Assembly: GCA_902795525.1 (NCBI GenBank)
Contig: CADBLN010000184.1
Location: 1 to 37,974, forward strand
Length of the DNA: 37,974 nt
Source: an uncultured Erysipelotrichaceae bacterium
Lineage (GTDB): Bacteria; Bacillota_I; Bacilli_A; Erysipelotrichales; Erysipelotrichaceae
Direction of reading: 5' to 3'
Part shown: positions 32,270-37,974 of the stretch, in pieces
Numbering within the stretch: position 1 is the first letter of the stretch
How the letters are laid out: every line of letters starts with the position of its first letter
The notes under the pieces: generated by a model
The model's input: only the letters and a program-made list of their open reading frames with translations
What the model was told of the DNA's origin: nothing
The model's database searches: none
Position numbers and translations under genes: made by a program

Positions 32270-32550
32270 TGAAAAAAGCAATAGTAGTAATTGATATGCC
32301 AAAAGATTGTGCTAATTGTGAATTAAAAAGTAGTTTGTTTTGTGCAATAAATGGTGAGAGTTTATATACAACTGTTATTCAAAATGAAGATAAACCTACT
32401 TGGTGCCCTTTAAAACCTTTACCAGATAAAAAGACTGAAACAATTGATGTTACAGGAATGTGTTATGGCAAAGAAGTAGAAGAAGCATTGAAAAAATGCT
32501 GGATAAACATAGGTTGGAATAATTGTTTAGAAGAAATAGAAGGTGAATAA
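32269..32550 (+). CDS. Phage-type small zinc-binding protein (93 aa)
   Basis: Starts at ATG 32269 within the stop of the preceding gene (TAATG). DMPKDCANCELKSSLFCAI and, after about 25 residues, KPTWCPLKPLP give four Cys in the order CxxC, C, C, a pattern I know from many short proteins of Clostridia phages that end in 'R/K-P-x-W-C-P-L-x-x-L-P'. It probably binds one zinc. The C-terminal 35 residues (VEEALKKCWINIGW) are unassigned. Function of the family is not known to me. Confidence 0.6.
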   Translation: MKKAIVVIDMPKDCANCELKSSLFCAINGESLYTTVIQNEDKPTWCPLKPLPDKKTETIDVTGMCYGKEVEEALKKCWINIGWNNCLEEIEGE

Positions 32551-32552
32551 GA

Positions 32553-32837
32553 ATGAAAGAGATTAAAACTATTTATTCTTGTGATTGTTGTAAGAAAGAA
32601 GTTAGTTCTGAAGAAGATTTAATCATAGTTAAGCTTCCATACCAAGTAGCTGTAAATACCACTGGTTCTTTCATTTCTTGGGAAATGATTGATGAATATA
32701 AAACTGCTATAGCCTTTGAAATTTGCCAAGACTGTGCAAAGAAAATTGTTGAAGGATATAGAAAATATATTGATGTAAGCAACAACCCTTATGAAAGTTG
32801 GAAGATAGAGCTAAAAAGCGAAGGGGAAAAACAATGA
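32553..32837 (+). CDS. Small protein with two CxxC knuckles (94 aa)
   Basis: Begins at ATG 32553, just after the previous stop. YSCDCCKKEV (Cys 10, 12, 13) and FEICQDCAKK (Cys pair near 60) form a probable zinc site that brackets a strand-rich middle. This is a common plan of small phage and plasmid proteins with nucleic-acid or protein contacts. No closer family recognised. The next gene begins inside its stop (ATGA). Confidence 0.55.
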   Translation: MKEIKTIYSCDCCKKEVSSEEDLIIVKLPYQVAVNTTGSFISWEMIDEYKTAIAFEICQDCAKKIVEGYRKYIDVSNNPYESWKIELKSEGEKQ

Positions 32838-33142
32838 ACAAAATGATATTAGATAAGCGATTGGAGAAAAAAATGAAAGCAACAAAAATAATAGTTAAAA
32901 AAATTAAATCTGAATACTTTATTGATGTTATTTTAGGCACAAAAACATTTGAATTAAGAAAAGAAGATGATGTTAGGTATGAAGTTGGTGATACGCTAAT
33001 ACTTAATGAAATTGATAATAATAAGAACTTAACAAATCGTAGTGCTGCATATAGCATCACTTATGTATTAAGGGGTTATGAAGGACTTGAAAAAGGTTAT
33101 GTGATATTGGGCATAAAGCCTTTAGGTGAAGAAAATGAGTGA
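32834..33142 (+). CDS. DUF3850/ASCH-like protein
   Basis: ATG 32834 is chosen because it overlaps the preceding stop and follows GAAGGGGA; a longer frame from 32798 lies over that gene. Of 102 residues, KSEYFIDVILGTKTFELRKEDD followed by YEVGDTLILNEI and ending in ITYVLRGYEGLEKGYVILGI matches the order of the DUF3850 family (family pattern: YF-x-DV-x-x-GxKxFElRkNDR ... GD-x-L-x-L ... GL-xx-GyviL), a PUA/ASCH-type RNA-binding fold. Members are frequent in phages; nucleic-acid binding is expected, the target is unknown. Confidence 0.7.
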   Translation: MNKMILDKRLEKKMKATKIIVKKIKSEYFIDVILGTKTFELRKEDDVRYEVGDTLILNEIDNNKNLTNRSAAYSITYVLRGYEGLEKGYVILGIKPLGEENE

Positions 33143-33446
33143 TTTAATCAGCAGACAGGCGGCAGTTGATGCGGTAATGAAACTTATGCCATGCCTGACA
33201 ACGCCAGATGGGACTGGGAAGTTCGATGACGAGATATCTAGGGTGCAAGAGATGTTCGTTGATATTGGGCAGGTGCTTAATGACCTTCCATCCGCAGGGC
33301 GAAAAGGCAAGTGGATAAAGAATAGATATTGTTCTTTTTGCGAATGGGATAAAAACGATTTCAGCTACATAAGCGGATGGAAAGAAAACTTTTGTCCCTG
33401 TTGTGGTGTGAGTATGGTTGAAGATATGAGATGTGAGGGAGAATGA
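33135..33446 (+). CDS. Phage-type zinc-ribbon protein with higher GC
   Basis: ATG 33135 overlaps the previous gene's end. The 103 residues open with SDLISRQAAVDAVMKL and have ...VLNDLPSAGRKGKWIKN, CSFCEW and FCPCCGVSMVE: the well-known layout of short proteins in phages of Clostridia and Bacilli (ISRQA-x-x-DA at the start, LPSA in the middle, a Cys4 ribbon at the end). The first 170 bases are visibly richer in G and C than the neighbouring genes, a sign of recent arrival. Function unknown. Confidence 0.65.
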   Translation: MSDLISRQAAVDAVMKLMPCLTTPDGTGKFDDEISRVQEMFVDIGQVLNDLPSAGRKGKWIKNRYCSFCEWDKNDFSYISGWKENFCPCCGVSMVEDMRCEGE

Positions 33447-33739
33447 AAAAAGCATTTAAAGCCCTAACGGAAATCCAGCTTGAACAATTATCAAATATGA
33501 AGATTGACAAGCATTTCATTTCAGCTGCAGACATTGAAAAGGTGACTGATATATTAGACCTCGACAATCTCAATACCGAAGAAGATTTACGAGCTGTCAG
33601 AAACTCAGTTGTAAGATACTTTATGGACGAATCAGACACCAGTTCAGATTATGATTTATACAGCCAACGCCAAACAACCATGAGCGGTATTGTTGCTGTA
33701 ATTGATTCAAAATTGTTCGAAAAAGGCTATTTATATTAA
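33443..33739 (+). CDS. Unknown small helical protein (98 aa)
   Basis: Starts within the stop of the zinc-ribbon gene (ATGA) and has 98 residues, mostly helical and acidic (LTEIQLEQLSNMKID, ADIEKVTDILDLDNL, EEDLRAVRNSVVRYF). No Cys, no membrane segment, no motif that I recognise. It is the last of the overlapping run of small genes; the thermonuclease follows after 13 bases. Confidence 0.5.
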   Translation: MKKAFKALTEIQLEQLSNMKIDKHFISAADIEKVTDILDLDNLNTEEDLRAVRNSVVRYFMDESDTSSDYDLYSQRQTTMSGIVAVIDSKLFEKGYLY

Positions 33740-33752
33740 GAGGATATATATC

Positions 33753-34298
33753 ATGTATAAAAGAAAGAAATTAAATATATTAAGTTTATTGTTTGGAATA
33801 GTTGTCTTCTTTATCTTGTTTGGCTCTTTCTTTGCCGAACAGGACTGGGATGGTATTTTCAATAATATCAAAAAACAGGTTCAGGTTGAGACAGACTTGT
33901 ATGATGTAATTTATGTCATTGACGGCGACACCATCATAGTCAATATAGATGGAGTAGATACAAAGGTTAGGCTAATTGGAATTGACTGTCCTGAATCAGT
34001 TCACGAAGATCAAAGCAAAAATACACCAGAAGGTAAACTTGCATCTGAATTTACAACTAAGCTTTTAGAAGGTCAAAAGGTTAAGCTAGAATATGACGTT
34101 CAAACTAAGGACTCTTATGATAGAACATTGGCTTATGTATATTTAGAGGATGGAACAATGGTTAATGAAAAGATTATCGCAGAAGGCTATGCTTATCCTT
34201 TAACCATAACTCCAAATGTTAAATACCAGGATAAAATAGGAGAGGCTTTCCAAGAGGCAGTTAAAAACAAGAAAGGGTTGTGGTTGGATGAGAACTAA
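33753..34298 (+). CDS. Membrane-tethered thermonuclease (SNase family)
   Basis: 181 residues from ATG 33753 (AAGAGGA eight bases before). A signal-anchor helix (about 8-27) is followed by a nuclease domain of the staphylococcal type: VIDGDT (D57, D59), VRLIGIDCPE (R73, E81) and SYDRTLAYVY (R124). These are the calcium ligands and the catalytic Arg/Glu/Arg set, so activity is expected. It acts outside the cell on DNA and RNA. Homologues are common on conjugative elements of Bacillota; roles in removing extracellular DNA or in competition with incoming DNA have been suggested. It overlaps the tiny lipoprotein gene. Confidence 0.9.
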   Translation: MYKRKKLNILSLLFGIVVFFILFGSFFAEQDWDGIFNNIKKQVQVETDLYDVIYVIDGDTIIVNIDGVDTKVRLIGIDCPESVHEDQSKNTPEGKLASEFTTKLLEGQKVKLEYDVQTKDSYDRTLAYVYLEDGTMVNEKIIAEGYAYPLTITPNVKYQDKIGEAFQEAVKNKKGLWLDEN

Positions 34299-34386
34299 AT
34301 GTTTTATTGTATTCGCAATATTGATTATGCTATGTGGATGTAAAACAGATCCTAACAAAGACATCCCAGTATTAGAAAAGGTATAA
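34288..34386 (+). CDS. Tiny lipoprotein (32 aa)
   Basis: ATG 34288, within the end of the thermonuclease gene, opens a 32-residue frame: a hydrophobic start (MRTKCFIVFAILIM), a lipobox-like LCGC and a 14-residue polar tail (KTDPNKDIPVLEKV). After processing only this lipidated tail would remain. Such peptides occur as pheromone-like or surface-exclusion peptides on Gram-positive plasmids, but here this is only a resemblance. The ribosome site is weak, so translation coupled to the nuclease gene is likely. Its stop lies in the first palindrome of the candidate res site. Confidence 0.45.
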   Translation: MRTKCFIVFAILIMLCGCKTDPNKDIPVLEKV

Positions 34387-34474
34387 ATTAAACGTAACGT
34401 CTAATTTGATACTAAATTCTTATGAAAACGACAATGTAATAAGGTATAAAATAAACGACCGTTTAATTTGATAC
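34381..34474. repeat. Tandem palindromes, candidate res site of the serine recombinase
   Basis: Two related units, 34381-34412 and 34444-34474, both begin GTATAAA and end TAATTTGATAC, and each is an imperfect inverted repeat (arm consensus GTATCAAATTAAACG). Centres are about 63 bp apart, six helical turns. A weaker third copy of the arm may lie at 34494-34516. Serine resolvases bind 28-34-bp inverted-repeat subsites of this kind. The recombinase gene lies 500 bp downstream. Confidence 0.55.
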
Positions 34475-34604
34475 AAAATAAGGCCGCTAAAATCGTTTTA
34501 ATGGACAATTATACGAAAAATAAAATCTAAATTGATTACAGAGGCACTTACAGAACACAAAAATCATAAAAAAACAACAAAAAGTACAAAAGGAGGATTT
34601 GCAC

Positions 34605-35003
34605 ATGAAAAACTTACCTTACCCATTAAACGAATGGTATTGGGATTACAGGAACACAAAGTTCTACCCAGAAGCAGGAACAGAAGCAACATTCAATCTT
34701 GAAGATGGAGCTTTAAAAGAAGATGGAAGTGTTGATTATGCAACATTTAAGATTACTGGACCATTTCGTTCAGCTCCACACGTTGAATACATTTTATACA
34801 AATGGAATGTTGGGGAGACAACAAGCAACATTACAGTTCAAATGAGCGGGCCTCTCACAGAAGAAGAAAGAATAAACGAACTTGAAAGAGCAAAGGATAT
34901 TTCAATTTATTTCTTTGAAGAATTACAATCCATTAGAAGAGAAAAACAATACTGGCTAAAACATTATAATGATGATAATAGGAGTGATAACTTATGTCAT
35001 TAA
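34605..35003 (+). CDS. Unknown protein (132 aa) upstream of the recombinase
   Basis: ATG 34605 follows AAGGAGG by eight bases. 132 residues; the N-terminal 85 are strand-rich and aromatic (NEWYWDYRNTKFYPEAG, DYATFKITGPF, VEYILYKWNV) and the last 45 form a charged helix (EERINELERAKDISIYFFEEL). No motif recognised. The 3' end overlaps the recombinase start by ten bases, so the two are produced together, perhaps as an accessory to site-specific recombination, which is a guess. Confidence 0.55.
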   Translation: MKNLPYPLNEWYWDYRNTKFYPEAGTEATFNLEDGALKEDGSVDYATFKITGPFRSAPHVEYILYKWNVGETTSNITVQMSGPLTEEERINELERAKDISIYFFEELQSIRREKQYWLKHYNDDNRSDNLCH

Positions 35004-35695
35004 TCTATGGTATCTGCAGAGTATCTACTCCAAAGCAAAACATAGAGCGTCAGGTTCGTAATATCAAAGCTGTATATCCTAACGCTTACATTGTTAAAGA
35101 GACTTATACAGGAACAAAGCTAGAGGGTAGAAAAGAATTTGAGAACGTTTTGAAGAAAGTTAAGCCAGGAGACACTTTAGTCTTTGATAGCGTTTCAAGA
35201 ATGTCTAGGAACGCAGAAGAAGGTTTTAATCTATACAAACAATTATTTAATGATGATGTAGAGCTTGTCTTCTTAAAAGAACCCCATATAAATACATCCG
35301 TTTATAGAAATGCCTTAGCCAACACCATAGAGGACACAGGCAACGACATAGCAGATATTTATATCGAAGCTACTAATAAAGTATTGCTGCTAATTGCAGA
35401 GCAAAGCATTAAGTTAGCTTTCGAACAATCACAGAAGGAAGTTGATGATCTGAGTCAAAGAACAAAGGAAGGATTAATAACTGCCAAGTTGAACGGTAAG
35501 ACTCCTGGGCGTAAAAGAGGAACAAGACCAAACATAAAGAAAGAAGCAGATGCCAAAAGAGAAATACAAAGAGTCAACAAGGCTTTTGGCGGTCAGTTAA
35601 ATGACAATGATACCTACAAACATATTGGTATATCTAAAGGAACATTCTACAAATACAAAAAACAATTGTTAGGAGGATACGGGAATGACAGATGA
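34994..35695 (+). CDS. Serine recombinase (resolvase/invertase family)
   Basis: 233 residues with the complete N-terminal catalytic domain: YGICRVSTPKQNIERQ (R9, S11 the nucleophile), DTLVFDSVSRMSRNAEEG (R69, R72) and a long helix at about 120-150. The linker TPGRKRGTRPN leads to a C-terminal HTH (DNDTYKHIGISKGTFYKYKK). Size fits small resolvases, not large serine integrases. The two palindromes at 34381-34474 are its likely targets. Dimer resolution for plasmid stability is the simplest role; inversion is possible. Overlaps both neighbours. Confidence 0.9.
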   Translation: MSLIYGICRVSTPKQNIERQVRNIKAVYPNAYIVKETYTGTKLEGRKEFENVLKKVKPGDTLVFDSVSRMSRNAEEGFNLYKQLFNDDVELVFLKEPHINTSVYRNALANTIEDTGNDIADIYIEATNKVLLLIAEQSIKLAFEQSQKEVDDLSQRTKEGLITAKLNGKTPGRKRGTRPNIKKEADAKREIQRVNKAFGGQLNDNDTYKHIGISKGTFYKYKKQLLGGYGNDR

Positions 35696-36038
35696 AGTTT
35701 TATATTATATTTACTGTGTAGCTGTAAGCAAGAAAGAAATCAATGCAGACAGGGCTAAAGCTTCAAAATTAATACTCTTAACCGAAGCCATTGGTATTAC
35801 TCAAGATAAAGTAGAATATCCAAACGATTACTTGTTTATGTATGTTGCACCTGAACTTCAAGCTGCAGGACTAGACATTCTTAAAAAAGAATATTCATCA
35901 TCAAAGATTGCGTACAATCAAGCAATTGAAGAAGGTGCATTAATCCATTTGTTAAAATCACAACAAAAGGACAAATATAAAGGAATTCCTGAAGAGATGT
36001 CAGTTTATATCGTTTCTCCTGCTTATGATGTGAATTAA
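35685..36038 (+). CDS. Unknown protein (117 aa) after the recombinase
   Basis: ATG 35685 follows AGGAGG by eight bases and overlaps the recombinase gene by eleven bases. A 117-residue soluble protein, helical, with no Cys or membrane span (EVLYYIYCVAVSKKE, ADRAKASKLILLTEA, DILKKEYSSSKIAYNQAIEE). I recognise no family. It ends the 34605-36038 operon. A strong promoter begins two bases after its stop. Confidence 0.5.
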   Translation: MTDEVLYYIYCVAVSKKEINADRAKASKLILLTEAIGITQDKVEYPNDYLFMYVAPELQAAGLDILKKEYSSSKIAYNQAIEEGALIHLLKSQQKDKYKGIPEEMSVYIVSPAYDVN

Positions 36039-36039
36039 C

Positions 36040-36068
36040 TTGAAATCATTCTTTCAATTTCCTATAAT
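36040..36068 (+). promoter_or_regulatory. Promoter upstream of an attenuated leader
   Basis: TTGAAA (36040-36045), 17-base spacer, TATAAT (36063-36068), the same near-consensus pair and TCC spacer end as at 19589. Start near 36075. Confidence 0.8.
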
Positions 36069-36120
36069 GAAATTGTACTTAATAACAAATTGTCAATTAT
36101 AAACAAGAGAATACCTATCC

Positions 36121-36145
36121 AGCAACTTATTTTAGTTGCTTTTTT
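36121..36145 (+). terminator. Leader terminator before 36168-36452
   Basis: AGCAAC (36121-36126)/GTTGCT (36135-36140), eight-base loop, then six Ts. It stands between the promoter at 36040 and the ribosome site of the next gene, so the product is either a 70-nt small RNA or an attenuated leader. Confidence 0.75.
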
Positions 36146-36167
36146 CATGCAGAAAGGTTGTGATTAT

Positions 36168-36452
36168 ATGCGATACAATTTGTTAGAAGTATATGGCGAA
36201 AAGCTTATCAAATACCTGTATCTTAAACATAAAGCTAAACTTACCACTTGGACTCATGGCAATCCAATTTTCTTTACTGGCTATGAAGAAATAGGAACAG
36301 AATATGCTTCACTTAAAGTTGTTTATGAAGATAACTCAGTATATGAGTATATTATTTGTCTAAATAATCCAAAAGAGATTTCACAACAACGTGTTCATTT
36401 CCGTTCAGACATTAATTTCGCAAAAGGGATTGCAGTTACAGTAGCAATCTAG
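36168..36452 (+). CDS. Unknown small protein (94 aa)
   Basis: ATG 36168 is preferred over an upstream in-frame start because AGAAAGG lies about nine bases before it and the upstream part runs through a terminator. The 94 residues (NLLEVYGEKLIKYLYLKHK, WTHGNPIFFTGYEEIG, YEYIICLNNPKE) show a helix then strands, without a motif that I know. It is alone between two terminators, with the promoter at 36040. Confidence 0.5.
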   Translation: MRYNLLEVYGEKLIKYLYLKHKAKLTTWTHGNPIFFTGYEEIGTEYASLKVVYEDNSVYEYIICLNNPKEISQQRVHFRSDINFAKGIAVTVAI

Positions 36453-36508
36453 TAGAATGTAAGTGAAGAAAATAACAGATTATAAATTATTAAACAAGGT
36501 ATTCTTAG

Positions 36509-36536
36509 CAACCAAACGCTTTTTGGTTGTTTTTTT
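36509..36536 (+). terminator. Terminator between 36452 and ssb
   Basis: CAACCAAA (36509-36516)/TTTGGTTG (36522-36529), perfect 8-bp stem, followed by seven Ts. A possible ssb promoter, TTGACT (36545-36550) with a weak TACAAA (36569-36574), lies just after it. Confidence 0.85.
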
Positions 36537-36600
36537 GTTTGTAATTGACTACCTGTTGTTTTCTGAAGTACAAAAGCCAGAAAGGAAGGTAGAGTAAATT

Positions 36601-37029
36601 ATGGCAATTAATACTAACGTAGTTGTGTTGGAAGGACACATGACAAAAAATCCTTCAATTACAGTTGTAGGAGACAACAAAAAGAAATGTGAATTCACTT
36701 TAGGTGTAAATCACGGAAAGAACTCAAAAGGTGAAGAAAGATCAAGTTTCTTCCAAATTCAATGCTGGGGAAGTATGGCAGAGTTCATTTCAAACTTTGG
36801 AGAAAAGGGAGCACACCTAAACGTCACAGGAGAACTGGTTGCTGAATCTTGGAAAAAAGAGGATGGCACTTATGGCAACAAGGTTTATGTCAGAGCAAAC
36901 TCTGTTCGATTGTTGGACAAAAAAAGTGATAATGCTTCAGGACCAGCTGACACTGCAGCAGAAAACAGTGTTGAAGTTGATGGTGAAACAATCACATATC
37001 CTTGGCCAAGTGAAGAAGATCCATTTTAA
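36601..37029 (+). CDS. ssb: Single-stranded DNA-binding protein
   Basis: 142 residues: an OB fold (TNVVVLEGHMTKNPSITVVG, KKCEFTLGVNH, SSFFQIQCWGSMAEFI, GAHLNVTGELVAESW) with the sequence order of bacterial SSB, a short linker and the acidic tip EEDPF that recruits partner proteins. Plasmid SSBs protect the transferred strand and damp the SOS response in the new host. It is slightly shorter than chromosomal SSB. The ribosome site AAGGAAGG lies eleven bases before ATG. A terminator follows, so it is a single-gene unit. Confidence 0.93.
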   Translation: MAINTNVVVLEGHMTKNPSITVVGDNKKKCEFTLGVNHGKNSKGEERSSFFQIQCWGSMAEFISNFGEKGAHLNVTGELVAESWKKEDGTYGNKVYVRANSVRLLDKKSDNASGPADTAAENSVEVDGETITYPWPSEEDPF

Positions 37030-37039
37030 AAATGAAACG

Positions 37040-37064
37040 AGGACCTAGAAAAAGGTCCTTTTTT
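37040..37064 (+). terminator. Terminator of ssb
   Basis: AGGACCT (37040-37046)/AGGTCCT (37053-37059), six-base loop, followed by TTTTT. Confidence 0.85.
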
Positions 37065-37118
37065 CTTGCTCTCATAAGCTATGTGATGATAATAAAGATT
37101 TTATTGGTATTTATGATT

Positions 37119-37127
37119 TGTTATAAT
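37119..37127 (+). promoter_or_regulatory. Extended -10 promoter of the terminal RM gene
   Basis: TGTTATAAT (TGnTATAAT) 30 bases before the ATG; the -35 is poor. The ribosome site ATGGAGAAATG is only fair. Confidence 0.5.
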
Positions 37128-37156
37128 TTTAGTGAGAAAAATGGAGAAATGATAAT

Positions 37157-37974
37157 ATGCCAATAATATACAGCTCAATTAATTTAGATGAAACGTCATT
37201 TCAATACAATTTTTACAATGAGGTTTGTTTAAGAGATGTAACTATTTCTAGAAATACAGACGGTTTTCAGGACGGAACAATATTTGAACATAAGACTAAT
37301 GTAATGAGTTATGGAATGAACAAAGCATTATCACAAGCATTAATATATTTGGTTAGATTTAATCAAGATGGCATTCCAATACCTAAAAATATTATGTTGG
37401 TTAGCCAAAGCGAAGGTAAAGCATACGTATTTAATTCTGAAGATTTTATTGAGATTATAAACGACATTCCTACTTATTCTAATTTATCAGCAAGTAATGG
37501 TATTCATGGTTTCACGACTAGAAAAAAACCATTAGAAATAAAATTTGATTTATCAAACGCTAGAGGAAAAAGAGAAATAACTGACTTTTTAAGTAAAGAA
37601 CCACAATATACCAAAGTAAATATTGATAAGCATAATGTTTATGGTTGGTCAGAATACTACTATTCACACGCAAAAGAAAATGGTCAAAAAGATAAGAAAA
37701 AAGATTTCTTTGAAGAACTAAGAGAACCAAAAAGAACATTAAAAAAATATATAAATAAATGGGAAGGGAACGAAAGAGACTTTGAGCTTATTATGGATAT
37801 GCTAAATGATCCACAGGCTAAAAAGGATCTAGGTGCATTTTACACACCGCCACTTTATGCAGAAAAAATAACAGAAGTTGTTAGAAATGCGATAAAAATA
37901 GTCCCAAAAGATAATGACTATATTATTCTTGATAGATGTAGTGGAGCTGGGATTTTAGAAAATTTTTTAAATGA
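37157..37974 (+). CDS. Probable type IIG restriction-modification enzyme, N-terminal part
   Basis: ATG 37157 opens a frame of 272 codons that runs off the right edge. The N-terminus has NTDGFQDG, TIFEHKTN (E44, K46) and KALSQALIYLVRF (Q60, Y64), the D...ExK...Q pattern of PD-(D/E)XK restriction domains. After a linker, GAFYTPPLYAEKI (about residue 231) and ILDRCSGAGILE (about 258) are the target-recognition lead-in and the SAM-binding motif I of N6-adenine methylases. Cleavage and methylation in one chain is the type IIG layout. The catalytic NPPY motif would lie beyond the window. It would protect plasmid and host against foreign DNA. Confidence 0.75.
   Translation, partial: MPIIYSSINLDETSFQYNFYNEVCLRDVTISRNTDGFQDGTIFEHKTNVMSYGMNKALSQALIYLVRFNQDGIPIPKNIMLVSQSEGKAYVFNSEDFIEIINDIPTYSNLSASNGIHGFTTRKKPLEIKFDLSNARGKREITDFLSKEPQYTKVNIDKHNVYGWSEYYYSHAKENGQKDKKKDFFEELREPKRTLKKYINKWEGNERDFELIMDMLNDPQAKKDLGAFYTPPLYAEKITEVVRNAIKIVPKDNDYIILDRCSGAGILENFLN

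Noticed and set aside
34994..35695. Large serine integrase of an integrative element
   Set aside because: At 233 residues with a short C-terminal HTH it is of resolvase size, and rep, par and ssb argue for a plasmid.

Overview
The window is about 38 kb of low-GC DNA with strong Shine-Dalgarno sites (AGGAGG type) and sigma-A-like promoters, so it comes from a Bacillota host, plausibly a gut member of the Erysipelotrichia or Clostridia (lineage is inference). It holds a replication gene, a ParA/ParB cassette, a serine recombinase with a candidate resolution site, an SSB and a Gram-positive type IV secretion system (T4SS), with no integrase. The simplest reading is a large part of a conjugative plasmid. 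Both ends cut through a gene.

Layout. Positions 1-3553 (minus strand): a truncated gene, two small membrane proteins, a RecB/Cas4-like PD-(D/E)XK nuclease, a CoiA-like protein and an unknown partner. 3796-6490 (minus): ParB, type Ia ParA and a small HTH-like protein, ending in a perfect palindromic terminator. 6515-7682: a divergent control region, an apparent antisense-RNA-controlled attenuator, and a replication protein with a DnaD-like C-terminus and 15-bp periodic repeats inside its gene. 7719-16315: first conjugation operon (thioredoxin-like lipoprotein, VirD4/TraG coupling protein, S1-like protein, PrgI/VirB3-like protein, VirB4 ATPase, two unknowns). 16316-19559: a repeat-rich non-coding stretch (oriT candidate), a 615-aa DNA-binding-type protein and a membrane protein. 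19589-23394: attenuated leader, Cys-rich lipoprotein and a large thioester/VaFE surface adhesin. 23493-29528: second transfer block (a tiny basic protein, a GHYE-repeat membrane protein, VirB2-like pilin with its own promoter and terminator, VirB6-like channel protein, CHAP-domain wall hydrolase).

29544-31904 is a defence/stability island: a HEPN-type protein with a small partner, a GNAT toxin-antitoxin-like pair, a type I toxin/antisense-RNA module, and an intact IS200/IS605 TnpA homologue that has lost its catalytic residues. 31922-34386 carries small phage-type zinc-binding genes, a DUF3850-like protein, a membrane-tethered thermonuclease and a tiny lipoprotein. 34381-37029 has tandem palindromes, a serine recombinase, two unknowns and SSB. 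The window ends in the first two thirds or so of a probable type IIG restriction-modification enzyme.

The most unusual overall signal is regulatory. At least five genes or operons (repA; 1311-1460; the adhesin operon at 19749; the operon at 23617; the gene at 36168) show a good promoter, then a 50-160-nt leader with a hairpin followed by Ts, then the ribosome binding site. For repA an antisense promoter and RNA are visible in the sequence; for the others the controlling agent is unknown. No tRNA, rRNA, CRISPR array or canonical HUH relaxase was seen.
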